DNA from: Nitrospirota bacterium
GTDB taxonomy: Bacteria > Nitrospirota > Thermodesulfovibrionia > Thermodesulfovibrionales > Magnetobacteriaceae
NCBI GenBank assembly: GCA_015233685.1
Contig: JADFXF010000004.1
Coordinates: 1-52,195 of the forward strand
Direction: 5' to 3'
DNA: 52,195 nucleotides
The notes under the pieces: generated by a model
What the model was told of the DNA's origin: nothing
The model's database searches: none
What the model saw: only the letters and a program-made list of their open reading frames with translations
Translations under genes and position numbers: made by a program
Part shown: positions 40,386 through 48,874 of the stretch, piece by piece
Layout: each line of letters begins with the position of its first letter
Numbering within the stretch: the first letter of the stretch is position 1

Positions 40386-40836
40386 TCAATCTCTGCTGTT
40401 TAATTTATTATTTAGCCAGTCGTATACTGCTTTTTGCTCATCTATGCCAGCCCGTCTAATCTGCGTTAGCAACCAAATAAGACTAGGCTTCTCTGTTGTA
40501 ATATTTTTTGCTCCTTGATTACATGTTGAACATAAGGCACGTAAATCCATTGCGGTCAAGAACCATAGCCCGTAATCGGGCATTAATCAGAGGTGAAACG
40601 GTAACACCCGCTTTCTCTGGTGGTTTTTCTCGCAACAAATATTGCCCTGGTTTTAAGTCAGCACTATCATGGTTTGAAAGAATCGGCCAGCCTTCTTGTT
40701 CACGCAATTCTCTCAATCGGCGGCCATATTGACCTGCACCTCCTGATGCTGCTTGTATTTCGTGTGATTCAATAACTCTACCAACATTGGCAAGAAGGAA
40801 TTTGCGTATTTTTTCTTTGGAGCCTATCCTTGCCAT
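40386..40836 (-). pseudogene. HNH restriction endonuclease with internal deletion
   Basis: The N-terminal part (from ATG at 40836, MARIGSKEKIRKFLLANVGR, ...ARLRAMVLDRNGFTC) stops at TAA at 40519. The same DNA, in another frame, continues as DLRALCSTCNQGAKNITTEK to 40386. Homologues of this HNH type have about 35 residues between GFTC and LRALC, including the His of the HNH motif (from memory). Here both motifs share the 8-nt sequence TTACGTGC, so a deletion between two short repeats probably removed the segment. The ATG overlaps the methyltransferase stop (TAATG). Confidence 0.8.
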
Positions 40837-41801
40837 TATGCTTGCAACCGTATTGCTTGACGAGCCGATAGACAATTATAAATCTGTGTAGCCACTGCAC
40901 AAGCGACAGGTGGCGGGAAGGCATTGCCTATTTGACGGTAAGCCTGTGTTTTTTTGCCATAAAATACCCAGTCATCAGGGAATCCCTGAATCCGTGCCAC
41001 CATAGGTAAAGTTAATCGTGGCATACCTACAAAATTAGTGTCAGGTGGTAAATCCGCAATACCAAGCCCATCAATCCCTAAAGCAGCCCACGCCTTCCTT
41101 GCACGTGTGGGGCCTAAATCGGGGCCGCCGTGCTTCTTTGAACCACCAACAACAGTAGGTGCTATTTCGTTCGCTTTATCACGCAATAATGAAGCACCGC
41201 GCCATGATTTCGAAGCCATAATGTCATAGATTGTCTCGCCAACAGATAATGGTTTTTGTTTGTAAGGCATAGGCCATTCAAACAAATCTGAATATTGATT
41301 AAGAATTGCAACAAAAACAACACGGGGACGCAGCTGTGGTACACCAAAATCTGAGGCATTTAACAATTTCCAATCAGTTTTATATCCGAGTTTTGAGATT
41401 TGCCCGGAAATATATAGACGGTAATCCTCAAAGATAGAATCAAGGATACCTCTGACATTTTCAATCATTATAGCGCGTGGACGGATTTTGTCAATCAACC
41501 GAATAGCCGCAGGGAATAAATTACGCTCGTCAGATGTGCCAAGTTGTTTTCCTGCTTTAGAAAATGGCGGACAAGGCAACCCACCAGCAAGAAGGTCAAT
41601 CCCTTTAAATGGAGAACCATCAAATGTCTCAATATCTTGTTCAAAAACTTGCCAATGTGGACGATTTAATCTAAGAGTGTTACAACAGTGTGGGTCAATT
41701 TCTACAAGCCCCTTATGTACAAAGCCAGCACGTTCTATTCCAATTGCCTGCCCACCACCAGCACACAACTCCAAAGACGTAAGCCCTTTCCCTTTAATCA
41801 T
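40836..41801 (-). CDS. C5-cytosine DNA methyltransferase
   Basis: A 321-residue enzyme with all main motifs in order: SLELCAGGGQAIGIERAGF (I), GGLPCPPFSKAGKQ (IV, catalytic Cys), MIENVRG (VI), PQLRPRVVF (VIII), a short target recognition domain, RIQGFPDDWVF (IX) and QIGNAFPPPVACAV (X). It should transfer a methyl group to cytosine C5. ATG at 41801 is used: TTGACT-N17-TATAAT ends 6 nt before it, indicating a leaderless mRNA. Its partner nuclease gene is broken, so it is now effectively an orphan methyltransferase. Recognition sequence unknown. Confidence 0.92.
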   Translation of the reverse strand: MIKGKGLTSLELCAGGGQAIGIERAGFVHKGLVEIDPHCCNTLRLNRPHWQVFEQDIETFDGSPFKGIDLLAGGLPCPPFSKAGKQLGTSDERNLFPAAIRLIDKIRPRAIMIENVRGILDSIFEDYRLYISGQISKLGYKTDWKLLNASDFGVPQLRPRVVFVAILNQYSDLFEWPMPYKQKPLSVGETIYDIMASKSWRGASLLRDKANEIAPTVVGGSKKHGGPDLGPTRARKAWAALGIDGLGIADLPPDTNFVGMPRLTLPMVARIQGFPDDWVFYGKKTQAYRQIGNAFPPPVACAVATQIYNCLSARQAIRLQA

Positions 41802-41807
41802 GTATGG

Positions 41808-41836
41808 ATTATATCGAAATATATAGAGAAAGTCAA
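41808..41836 (-). promoter_or_regulatory. Promoter of the methyltransferase (leaderless)
   Basis: Minus strand TTGACT (41836-41831), 17-nt spacer, TATAAT (41813-41808), then 6 nt to ATG 41801. It lies inside the cassette's right inverted repeat, so it travels with the cassette. Confidence 0.75.
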
Positions 41837-41959
41837 TAAAGCGAGGTAAAAAATTCAAACTGAGACACTACCCAAATCCGGCTAAACTTGACAAACAGGC
41901 CAGCTTAGTTATAGCCTTATAAAGGGGCTGGGAATCGCAGACTGAATCTGCCGATACTT

Positions 41960-41968
41960 TGTTATAAT
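41960..41968 (+). promoter_or_regulatory. Extended -10 promoter for the hydrogenase operon
   Basis: TGTTATAAT (TGn plus a perfect TATAAT) with no good -35 box, 16 nt before the hydB ATG at 41985. I saw no sigma-54 -24/-12 pair here. Confidence 0.5.
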
Positions 41969-41984
41969 AGGACAGACTAGGAAT

Positions 41985-43010
41985 ATGGCGTATGTTGTTC
42001 TAAGAAAAGACCGCTTCGACGACTTCGTCAGTGCGTTGTCCGCACAGAGGAAGGTCATGGCGCCCGTCTCAAGGGGGTACAACCAGTTTGAGTTTGACGA
42101 GGTTCACTCCGGCAGAGAGATTGCCCTGAGTTATATTCCTACAATATTACCCCCAAAAAAATACTTCATGCCCCAGCGCGAGACCCTCATACAGTTCAAC
42201 TCTGACTCCGCGGAGGCGGTCGTTGATTTCTATAACATGGTCATATTGGGTGTGCACACGTGCGACCTTGCCGGCATTCAGTGTCTCAATATGGTCTTCT
42301 CTGAGCGCCCTAAGGACTATAACTACCTCGTCAGAAAGAACAATATCACCATTATCGGCCTTGAGTGCAATGATTACTGCGACAAATATGCAAGTTGCAC
42401 GCTGATGAGTGCTGAGCTGCCTAATGGCGGCTACGATTTGTTCATCACCGAATTTGACGAATATCTGTTGTTTCATGTATCCACACAAACCGGAGAGGAT
42501 ATTATTAATAGTGTCGGTATCTTTGAACCCGCAAACGCCTCCCACATGTCGCGGCTTGCAGGGTACCGCAGACAAAAGAGGTCTATATTCAACAAAGAAC
42601 TGCCTGTTGATTCTAAAGATATTGCGGCATTGTTTGACAAAAGTTTCAACAGCAGGGTGTGGGATGGGCTTAATGAGCGGTGTCTTGCGTGCGGAAATTG
42701 TACCAACGTATGTCCGACATGCTATTGTTTTGACGTTATAGATGAGCCTGCACTTGATTTAACTACCGGACGGCGGTATCGCAGGTGGGATTCCTGCCAG
42801 CTTGAGCCGTTTGCGCGGGTCGCCGGCGGCGCTAATTTCAGAGAAAGCCGCGGACATAGACAAAGACACAGATATTATCGTAAATTCAGCTATCCTGTCA
42901 GAAAATTCTTTAGATATTTTTGCACCGGATGTGGCCGCTGCAGCCGCGCCTGTATGGCAAACATTGTGCTGAAAGATGTGCTCAGAGACTTATTAAGGGA
43001 ACACCAATGA
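41985..43010 (+). CDS. hydB: Sulfhydrogenase beta subunit, iron-sulfur protein
   Basis: A 341-residue protein of the HydB/AsrA type. The conserved region VHTCDLAGIQCLNMVFSERP matches HydB proteins. Two cluster motifs lie at CLACGNCTNVCPTCYC (about 233-248) and CTGCGRCSRAC near the C-terminus. It carries electrons between the NAD(P)-binding gamma subunit and the hydrogenase dimer. It is the first gene of a tight operon in the order beta-gamma-delta-alpha, the same as hydBGDA of Pyrococcus. It overlaps the next gene by 4 nt. Confidence 0.9.
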   Translation: MAYVVLRKDRFDDFVSALSAQRKVMAPVSRGYNQFEFDEVHSGREIALSYIPTILPPKKYFMPQRETLIQFNSDSAEAVVDFYNMVILGVHTCDLAGIQCLNMVFSERPKDYNYLVRKNNITIIGLECNDYCDKYASCTLMSAELPNGGYDLFITEFDEYLLFHVSTQTGEDIINSVGIFEPANASHMSRLAGYRRQKRSIFNKELPVDSKDIAALFDKSFNSRVWDGLNERCLACGNCTNVCPTCYCFDVIDEPALDLTTGRRYRRWDSCQLEPFARVAGGANFRESRGHRQRHRYYRKFSYPVRKFFRYFCTGCGRCSRACMANIVLKDVLRDLLREHQ

Positions 43011-43843
43011 ACAGGCAGATACTCAACAGTTCCCACTTCAGTGTGGAAAGAGGGGTTATCGTTAAGGCGAGGGAACTTTCTCCTCATGATAAATTATTTG
43101 AAATAGCCCTGCCAGAGGGGAAAAGACTTCATCACGACCCGGGACAGTTCGTTGAGGTTTCTGTCTTTGGAGCCGGTGAAGCGCCGATTTCAGTGTGTTC
43201 ATCGCCTACACAGGGCGACACCTTCGATCTATGTATAAGAGATGTAGGCCGGGTAACACATACGATACACACCCTCAGGGAAGGCGACACATTAGGGGTT
43301 CGCGGGCCGTTTGGGCGTGGGTTTCCTGTAAGACTTTTTGAGGGCAATGACCTTGTACTAATAGCCGGTGGGCTTGGAATTGTCCCTCTTCGCTCCCTTG
43401 TCCAGTATGTCATAAGCAACCGCAGGGATTTCGGTAAGGTTTCCATATTGCTTGGCTGCAAGACGCCCGAAGATGTGCTCTTTGGAGACGAAATCGAGCA
43501 GTGGAATAAGAGAATTGACGTACATTTTGTGTGCACAGTGGATAAGGCCGACCCCGAGTGGTGCGGCCATGTCGGGGTCATAACATCACTTATCCCCGAA
43601 GAGATGCTCATTCCTGAAAGGACCTTCGCAGTTATCGTAGGGCCGCCTGTGATGTATAAATACGTTATCGGTGAACTTTTGAAAAAACACATCCCTGACA
43701 GACAAATAATCGTATCCCTTGAAAGGCACATGAAGTGCGGGATGGGCAGGTGTGGCCACTGTCAGATTGAAAATCTCTACTGCTGCTGCGACGGGCCGGT
43801 ATTTCATTACGACGAAATAAAACACATTGAGGAGGCGATTTAA
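43007..43843 (+). CDS. hydG: Sulfhydrogenase gamma subunit, FAD/NAD(P)-binding
   Basis: A 278-residue ferredoxin-reductase-like protein. The FAD site is PGQFVEVSVFGAGEAPISVC, the nucleotide site LVLIAGGLGIVPLRSLVQY, and the 2Fe-2S site CGMGRCGHCQIENLYC at the C-terminus. It links NAD(P)H to the iron-sulfur chain. ATG at 43007 overlaps the hydB stop (ATGA); an upstream in-frame ATG at 42920 would run inside hydB. The next gene begins directly after the stop. Confidence 0.92.
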   Translation: MNRQILNSSHFSVERGVIVKARELSPHDKLFEIALPEGKRLHHDPGQFVEVSVFGAGEAPISVCSSPTQGDTFDLCIRDVGRVTHTIHTLREGDTLGVRGPFGRGFPVRLFEGNDLVLIAGGLGIVPLRSLVQYVISNRRDFGKVSILLGCKTPEDVLFGDEIEQWNKRIDVHFVCTVDKADPEWCGHVGVITSLIPEEMLIPERTFAVIVGPPVMYKYVIGELLKKHIPDRQIIVSLERHMKCGMGRCGHCQIENLYCCCDGPVFHYDEIKHIEEAI

Positions 43844-44593
43844 ATGGCAAGGCCAAAGGCGGCGTTTTTTGATTTTTCGTGCTGTGAGGGCTGCCAATTG
43901 CAGATAGCCAACTTTGGAGAGTCTCTGCTTGACATATTGAATGTAATAGAGGTGGTCGAATTTCGTGAAATAATGTCGGAGAAATATGACGGTACCCTTG
44001 ACGTGGCAATCATAGAAGGCAGCATAAACACGCCGCGCGCGGTCGAGAGGATAAAGGCCATCAGGGCGAGGTCTAAGACGCTCGTTGCCATCGGGGCATG
44101 TGCGACTACAGGCGGCGTAAATGGTATTAAAAACGTATTTCCTTTAGATGAAATTGCCGGATATGTCTATGGTGGCAATTTCAGAGACTATGAGACGATT
44201 CAGACGATGGCGGTGCATCAGGTTGTCAGGGTGGATTATTTTGTCCATGGCTGCCCAATCTACCCACCTGAGTTTGTGGCGGTTCTGAAGGCGCTGCTTA
44301 TGGCAATACCGTACGATGTGCCCGATTATCCGGTGTGCGTGGAGTGTAAGCTCAATGGAAACGTCTGCATGTACGACAGGGGTGTGTCGTGTCTTGGCCC
44401 GGTTACAAGGGCGGGATGCAATTCGTGGTGCATAAATAACGATAACATTTGCTACGGCTGCCGCGGCATGGTAAGCAATCCAAATGAAACAGGGGCAATT
44501 GACGTTATCAAACAATATGGACTGTCAATTGAGAGAATTGTAAATAAACTGGAGATGTACAACAAGTGCAGGGAGCTGAACCCTCATGGGTGA
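43844..44593 (+). CDS. hydD: Sulfhydrogenase delta (small) subunit
   Basis: A 249-residue [NiFe]-hydrogenase small subunit related to NADH dehydrogenase 20-kDa proteins: FDFSCCEGCQLQIANFGESL (proximal cluster Cys), AIGACATTGGVNGIKN, VHGCPIYPPEF, and a C-terminal cluster region (CVECKLNGNVC, RAGCNSWC, CYGCRG) for two more 4Fe-4S clusters. It pairs with the large subunit, which overlaps it by 8 nt. It has no Tat signal, so the enzyme is cytoplasmic. Confidence 0.93.
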   Translation: MARPKAAFFDFSCCEGCQLQIANFGESLLDILNVIEVVEFREIMSEKYDGTLDVAIIEGSINTPRAVERIKAIRARSKTLVAIGACATTGGVNGIKNVFPLDEIAGYVYGGNFRDYETIQTMAVHQVVRVDYFVHGCPIYPPEFVAVLKALLMAIPYDVPDYPVCVECKLNGNVCMYDRGVSCLGPVTRAGCNSWCINNDNICYGCRGMVSNPNETGAIDVIKQYGLSIERIVNKLEMYNKCRELNPHG

Positions 44594-45908
44594 AAATATT
44601 AAGATAAACATCCAACACCTAACCCGTGTCGAGGGACACGGCAACATCGTAGTTGACCTCAAAGACGGCGCTATCATAAAGTGTAATCTTGAGATAGTTG
44701 AGGCGCCGAGGTTTTTTGAGGGAATGCTCAGGGGGCGGTCAATATTTGAGGCCCAGCACCTGACAAGCCGCATCTGCGGAATTTGCGCCTGCGGCCACAC
44801 GCTTGCCTCAATACAGGCGGCGGAGGACGCACTGGGACTGACACCGTCAGACCAGACAATAAAACTCCGAAAACTCCTTCTGCACATGGAGCTGCTTGAC
44901 AGCCACATCCTGCACATTTATCTGCTTGCCCTGCCTGACCTTCTCGGCGTCCGGAGTTTTATGCCCCTCATCGCAACCCACAACGACGTGGTAAGAAGGG
45001 CGCTGCGGCTAAAGAAGGCCTGTAACGACGTATGTAATATTCTCGTAGGTCGGCACGTTCATCCCATCAGGGCGACAATCGGTGGATTTACAAAACTCCC
45101 CTCAGAAAATGACCTTGATACGATGCTCAATAACTTGTCAAACCTGCATGAGGATTTGGACGAGACAGTTGAGCTGATTTCGAAGCTGCAATTCCCTCAA
45201 TTTCAACGCGACTCACAGTACGTAGCCCTCGTGTCAGACGATGGCGAGTATCCCCTGCTGAGCGGTGATGTAGGCTCTACACGCGGCGTGAGGATTAATA
45301 AAAGTGAATACAAAAAGATAACTAATGAATACATGGTGCCTCATTCAAGCGCCAAATTTACGAATCTTAACGGTGAGCCATACGCGGTAGGCGCCCTTGC
45401 AAGACTGAACATGAACTGCCGGAAACTCCATTCAAAGGCTGTGGAGGCGGCAAAGAAGTTAAATCTATCCAATGGCGGCAACAACCCATTTTTAAATACA
45501 GCGGCGCAGACGGTGGAATGTGTCCATTGCCTGAACGACGCGATTGGGATTTTAGAAGCTCTGAAAACCTCCGGAATAGACTACAAGGAGGAAATATTGG
45601 TGGGGGCGAATGAGACATCGGCCATAGCCGTCAAGGCGGGCAGAGGGGTTGGGGCGGTTGAGGTGCCGCGCGGTGTGCTCTTCCACGCATACGAGATAGA
45701 CGAGGAAGGCAGGATACTAAATGCCGACATCATAGTGCCAACCAGCCAAAACATTGCAAACATAGAGGGGGACATGAGAGCCATTATACCCGGCATAAAG
45801 CACAAAAGCGAGGAGGAAATAACCCTTGCCCTTGAGATGTTAGTCCGGGCATATGACCCGTGCATATCGTGTTCGGCCCATTTCCTTGACGTCAGGTTTG
45901 TTGACTGA
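44586..45908 (+). CDS. hydA: [NiFe] sulfhydrogenase alpha (large) subunit
   Basis: A 440-residue large subunit. The four metal ligands are in RICGICACGHTLAS (L1, near residue 60) and DPCISCSAHFLDVRFVD (L2, at the C-terminus). The residues after the L2 His (FLDVRFVD) form the short tail that is cut by a maturation protease, which the next gene encodes. It belongs with group 3 bidirectional hydrogenases, probably 3b. The overlaps make the hyd genes one transcript. Confidence 0.93.
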   Translation: MGENIKINIQHLTRVEGHGNIVVDLKDGAIIKCNLEIVEAPRFFEGMLRGRSIFEAQHLTSRICGICACGHTLASIQAAEDALGLTPSDQTIKLRKLLLHMELLDSHILHIYLLALPDLLGVRSFMPLIATHNDVVRRALRLKKACNDVCNILVGRHVHPIRATIGGFTKLPSENDLDTMLNNLSNLHEDLDETVELISKLQFPQFQRDSQYVALVSDDGEYPLLSGDVGSTRGVRINKSEYKKITNEYMVPHSSAKFTNLNGEPYAVGALARLNMNCRKLHSKAVEAAKKLNLSNGGNNPFLNTAAQTVECVHCLNDAIGILEALKTSGIDYKEEILVGANETSAIAVKAGRGVGAVEVPRGVLFHAYEIDEEGRILNADIIVPTSQNIANIEGDMRAIIPGIKHKSEEEITLALEMLVRAYDPCISCSAHFLDVRFVD

Positions 45909-46404
45909 CGAGGTAAGAGACGCCCTCAGGCCGGCCCAAATCGGCAAGACCGTAGTGTTGGGCGTGGGCAACACAATGCGTTCAGACGACGGCGTCGGCC
46001 CTTATGTTGTCAACCGGCTGGCTTCGATAGCTCAGGTGTCGCTGTCAGGCACTGTGTTTATAGACGCTGGCAGCGCACCGGAGGACTTCGTAGAGGACAT
46101 AATCGCCATCAGGCCGTCTAAAATAGTCATAATAGACGGGGCTGACTTTGGCGGGTATGCCGGTGAGTTGCGCTTAATAGCTGAGGAGAATATCCCATCC
46201 TCTACACTGACAACTCACTCGTTTCCCCTGAGTATTACAACTCGGCTGATTGCAACAGAGACCGGCTGCAAGGTCTTCTTTATTGGCATTCAGGTAAAAT
46301 CAACGGCCTTTGGAGAGAGTATCTCAAAAGAGATTTGCAGCGGGGCGGACAGTATCGTTGATTTCATAACTAAGGAAGCCTTGCGGGGAGCCGATTATGA
46401 CTGA
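45898..46404 (+). CDS. Hydrogenase maturation protease (HycI/HyaD family)
   Basis: A 168-residue protease with VVLGVGNTMRSDDGVGPYVV (first Ni-binding Asp) and FIDAGSAPEDFVEDI, then HSFPLSI with the third ligand. It removes the C-terminal tail of the large subunit after nickel insertion. TTG at 45898 or 45901 is the start; an ATG at 45853 lies well inside hydA. It overlaps hydA by 11 nt and ends 10 nt inside the convergent NifA-like gene. Confidence 0.87.
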   Translation: MLTDEVRDALRPAQIGKTVVLGVGNTMRSDDGVGPYVVNRLASIAQVSLSGTVFIDAGSAPEDFVEDIIAIRPSKIVIIDGADFGGYAGELRLIAEENIPSSTLTTHSFPLSITTRLIATETGCKVFFIGIQVKSTAFGESISKEICSGADSIVDFITKEALRGADYD

Positions 46405-47903
46405 CCCCTCCCTATCCCGTATTTCTTCACCTTATATCCTATCTGCCTGGGTGTAATGCCCAGTAATTTTGCCGCCTTGGCGTAAATCCAATCGGTTGTT
46501 TTCAGGGCGTCAATGATGCCCTCTTTTTCGGCCTGATTGAGCGGCGTAATCTTATGGCCTTGTATATGGCTGGCCGCGGTTCTTATATTTAACGGCAAAT
46601 CCCGCGGTTGTACCATTTTCCCCGGCGACATGATGACGAGGCGTTCTATCGTGTTTTCGAGTTCCCTGATGTTGCCCGGCCACCAGTACTCTGCCATAGA
46701 GTTCATTACCTCCGGCGATATTTCCACACTTGTTGAATTTTCCTTGTTGAATTTAGCCAGAAAAAAGGCAATCAACTCGTCCATGTCTTCCTTCCTCTGC
46801 CTCAGCGGGGGAAGGAACATCGGCACTACGTTGAGCCTGTAGTAGAGGTCTTCTCTAAACCCACCCTCTCCAACCAATCGGACGAGGTCTTTGGCCGTAG
46901 CGGCAATTACCCTTACATCAACCTTTATCGTTCTTTCTGAACCTACCCTTTCAAACTCCCTTTCCTGTATAACGCGGAGAATTTTGGGCTGAAGCCCAAG
47001 GGACAAGTCCCCGATCTCATCAAGAAAGATAGTGCCCCTGTGGGCAAGTTCAAACCTGCCCCTTCTCACCCCCGCAGCACCGGTGAAAGCACCCTTTTCA
47101 TGGCCAAATAACTCTGTCTCCAAAAGGCCTTCCGGTATTGACGCGCAGTTTAGTTTTATAAAAGGTTGCTTTGCCCGAGGGCTCATATAGTGGACGGCCT
47201 TTGCAATAAGCTCCTTGCCCGTGCCGCTTTCCCCTGTTATCATCACGGTTGCCCTTGAGCCTGCAACCCTGTGGACGGCCTCAAACACCTCCTGCATTAT
47301 TGAGGATTTTCCAATCACGTTTTCTATCCGGTATCTGCTCTTGAGTTCCACTTTCAGCGTATCGCGCTCGGCTATCAACCCCTGCACTTCCTGTTCCACC
47401 TGTCGGCTGAGTTTTATGTGTTGGGCTATCAGCGAGGCGATTATCTTCAGTAGCCTGAGGTCAACGTCGAAAGAGGCCGTGGCATCCGCAAACAGCCTGT
47501 CAACGCTCAATACCCCAAGCACATCCCTTTTAAACATAATCGGCACGCACAAAAATGCGATGTTATTTTTACTAATATCCTTTCTTGAGCCTGTCCTGTT
47601 TAAGAACACAGGTTCGTCTCCAATGTTCGGCACCACTATGGGATAGCCGGACTTTGCCACTTGCCCGATGATTCCCTCGCCCAGTTTATATCTGCCCAAC
47701 TGAAGCTCTTCTATTGTAAGGCCGTGGGCGGCCTTGATGATGACCTCGCCTCCTTCCACAAGGGCTACCGTGGCGCGTTGCATGTCAAGGAAATCGGAAA
47801 GCGCCTTCATTGCCCCTTTAAGCGTCTTATTTAAATCAAGGGAGGCACCTAGTAGCTTGCTTATCTCGTATAGTGTTGTCAGTTGCTGTGAATGTCTGTC
47901 CAT
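46395..47903 (-). CDS. NifA-like sigma-54-dependent activator (GAF-AAA+-HTH)
   Basis: A 502-residue protein. An N-terminal GAF domain (about 15-165) is followed by a sigma-54 AAA+ domain with GESGTGKELIAKAVH (Walker A), ELFGHEKGAFTGA (GAFTGA loop), GTIFLDEIGDLSL (Walker B), and a C-terminal Fis-type HTH (AKAAKLLGITPRQIGYKVKK). The HTH is close to that of NifA, but no nif genes are in the window. It may regulate the convergent hydrogenase or nitrogen functions elsewhere; no sigma-54 site was recognised upstream of hydB. radC lies directly upstream on the same strand. Confidence 0.88.
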   Translation of the reverse strand: MDRHSQQLTTLYEISKLLGASLDLNKTLKGAMKALSDFLDMQRATVALVEGGEVIIKAAHGLTIEELQLGRYKLGEGIIGQVAKSGYPIVVPNIGDEPVFLNRTGSRKDISKNNIAFLCVPIMFKRDVLGVLSVDRLFADATASFDVDLRLLKIIASLIAQHIKLSRQVEQEVQGLIAERDTLKVELKSRYRIENVIGKSSIMQEVFEAVHRVAGSRATVMITGESGTGKELIAKAVHYMSPRAKQPFIKLNCASIPEGLLETELFGHEKGAFTGAAGVRRGRFELAHRGTIFLDEIGDLSLGLQPKILRVIQEREFERVGSERTIKVDVRVIAATAKDLVRLVGEGGFREDLYYRLNVVPMFLPPLRQRKEDMDELIAFFLAKFNKENSTSVEISPEVMNSMAEYWWPGNIRELENTIERLVIMSPGKMVQPRDLPLNIRTAASHIQGHKITPLNQAEKEGIIDALKTTDWIYAKAAKLLGITPRQIGYKVKKYGIGRGQS

Positions 47904-48608
47904 TTAGAGCAGCCCCCTGTCGGAAAAACTCAAAAAAGAGTGTTTTGTGACAATTAAATGGTCGTGAATGGCAATCCCAAGCCCCGCTGCGGTCTCCTGT
48001 ATGCTCTGCGTGAGGCTTAAGTCATAGCCTGACGGCTCTGTGGAGCCAGCCGGGTGGTTATGTACCAGAATCAGCGCGCTTGCCTTATGTTTCAGGGCGT
48101 TTTCGAATATCTTTCTTGGATACACGGTGAGGCGGTTGACGATTCCATCTCCCATTACCTCCTCGGCTACTATTTCGTTAATCGTGTTGAGATAAAGTAC
48201 AAGAAATTGCTCATTTGCGTTTGAGCCGATGGAAGTCCTCAGGTAGTCAATTATATCTTCCGGGCTATTTATCGCCTTTCTTTTGATTTGTTTTTGCCTT
48301 AGATATATGGTACCGAGGTCTTTGACAAGTTTAATCAGCGTGGCAGATTGAAGGCCTATGCCTTCGACTTCCATCAGTGTCTCTTTGTCGGCGTCGAGGA
48401 TGTTTTGGATGCTGCCGAGTCGGCGTAACAGCCGCTTGGCCTCCGGCTTGACGTCTTTTTGAGTACGGGCAAAGGTCAGAAGAAGCTCAAGCATCTCGTA
48501 TTCGGCCAGCGAATTCGCCCCTTTCTCTACATACCTCTGCCTCAGTCGCCCGCGATGCCCCGCGTGATGAGGTTTGCCGGATTTACCGTTATTGGGTTTA
48601 ATATCCAT
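47904..48608 (-). CDS. radC: RadC-family JAMM protein
   Basis: A 234-residue protein. An N-terminal helix-hairpin-helix region (LRQRYVEKGANSLAEYEMLE, VEGIGLQSATLIKLVKDLG) leads to the JAB/MPN+ domain with HNHPAGSTEPSGYD (JAMM zinc motif) near the C-terminus, ending SFSDRGLL. The family is found with DNA repair or mobile elements; its precise biochemistry is unsettled. It adjoins the NifA-like gene with no gap, so the two are likely co-transcribed. The length is normal. Confidence 0.92.
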   Translation of the reverse strand: MDIKPNNGKSGKPHHAGHRGRLRQRYVEKGANSLAEYEMLELLLTFARTQKDVKPEAKRLLRRLGSIQNILDADKETLMEVEGIGLQSATLIKLVKDLGTIYLRQKQIKRKAINSPEDIIDYLRTSIGSNANEQFLVLYLNTINEIVAEEVMGDGIVNRLTVYPRKIFENALKHKASALILVHNHPAGSTEPSGYDLSLTQSIQETAAGLGIAIHDHLIVTKHSFLSFSDRGLL

Positions 48609-48874
48609 TTTTCGTTGTGGCCTTCGTTGTGGCCGGGTGTCGCTTAGGCCGGTTTTGAAACTCTGTGCCGTTTACCGACTGCCGCCCACATAAAGGTAAC
48701 ATATTTTCACGTAACTTATCAATAAAATCGTTTGTCGCTGCATTTGATATGAATATAGCGGCGGCACTACCGGCTTTTCCTGGCATTAGAAGCCGTCAAA
48801 ATATCCTGTTTCAATTACTGAATTCTTTTTTAGTTGCGGACAATACCGCTACTATGATACTATCTACGTTTACT

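Larger units (their letters stand above)
40342..41874. mobile_element. Restriction-modification cassette bounded by 19-bp inverted repeats
   Basis: TGGGTAGTGTCTCAGTTTG at 40342-40360 is present as an exact reverse complement at 41856-41874. The ~1.53-kb unit between them holds a DNA cytosine methyltransferase and a broken HNH nuclease gene, and no transposase. The repeats are at the outer ends, as expected for a cassette moved by a transposase in trans. No clear target duplication is seen. Confidence 0.7.

Noticed and set aside
41880-41985. A sigma-54 promoter for the hydrogenase operon
   Set aside because: No GG-N10-GC element with acceptable flanks was found; an extended -10 sigma-70 promoter fits better.
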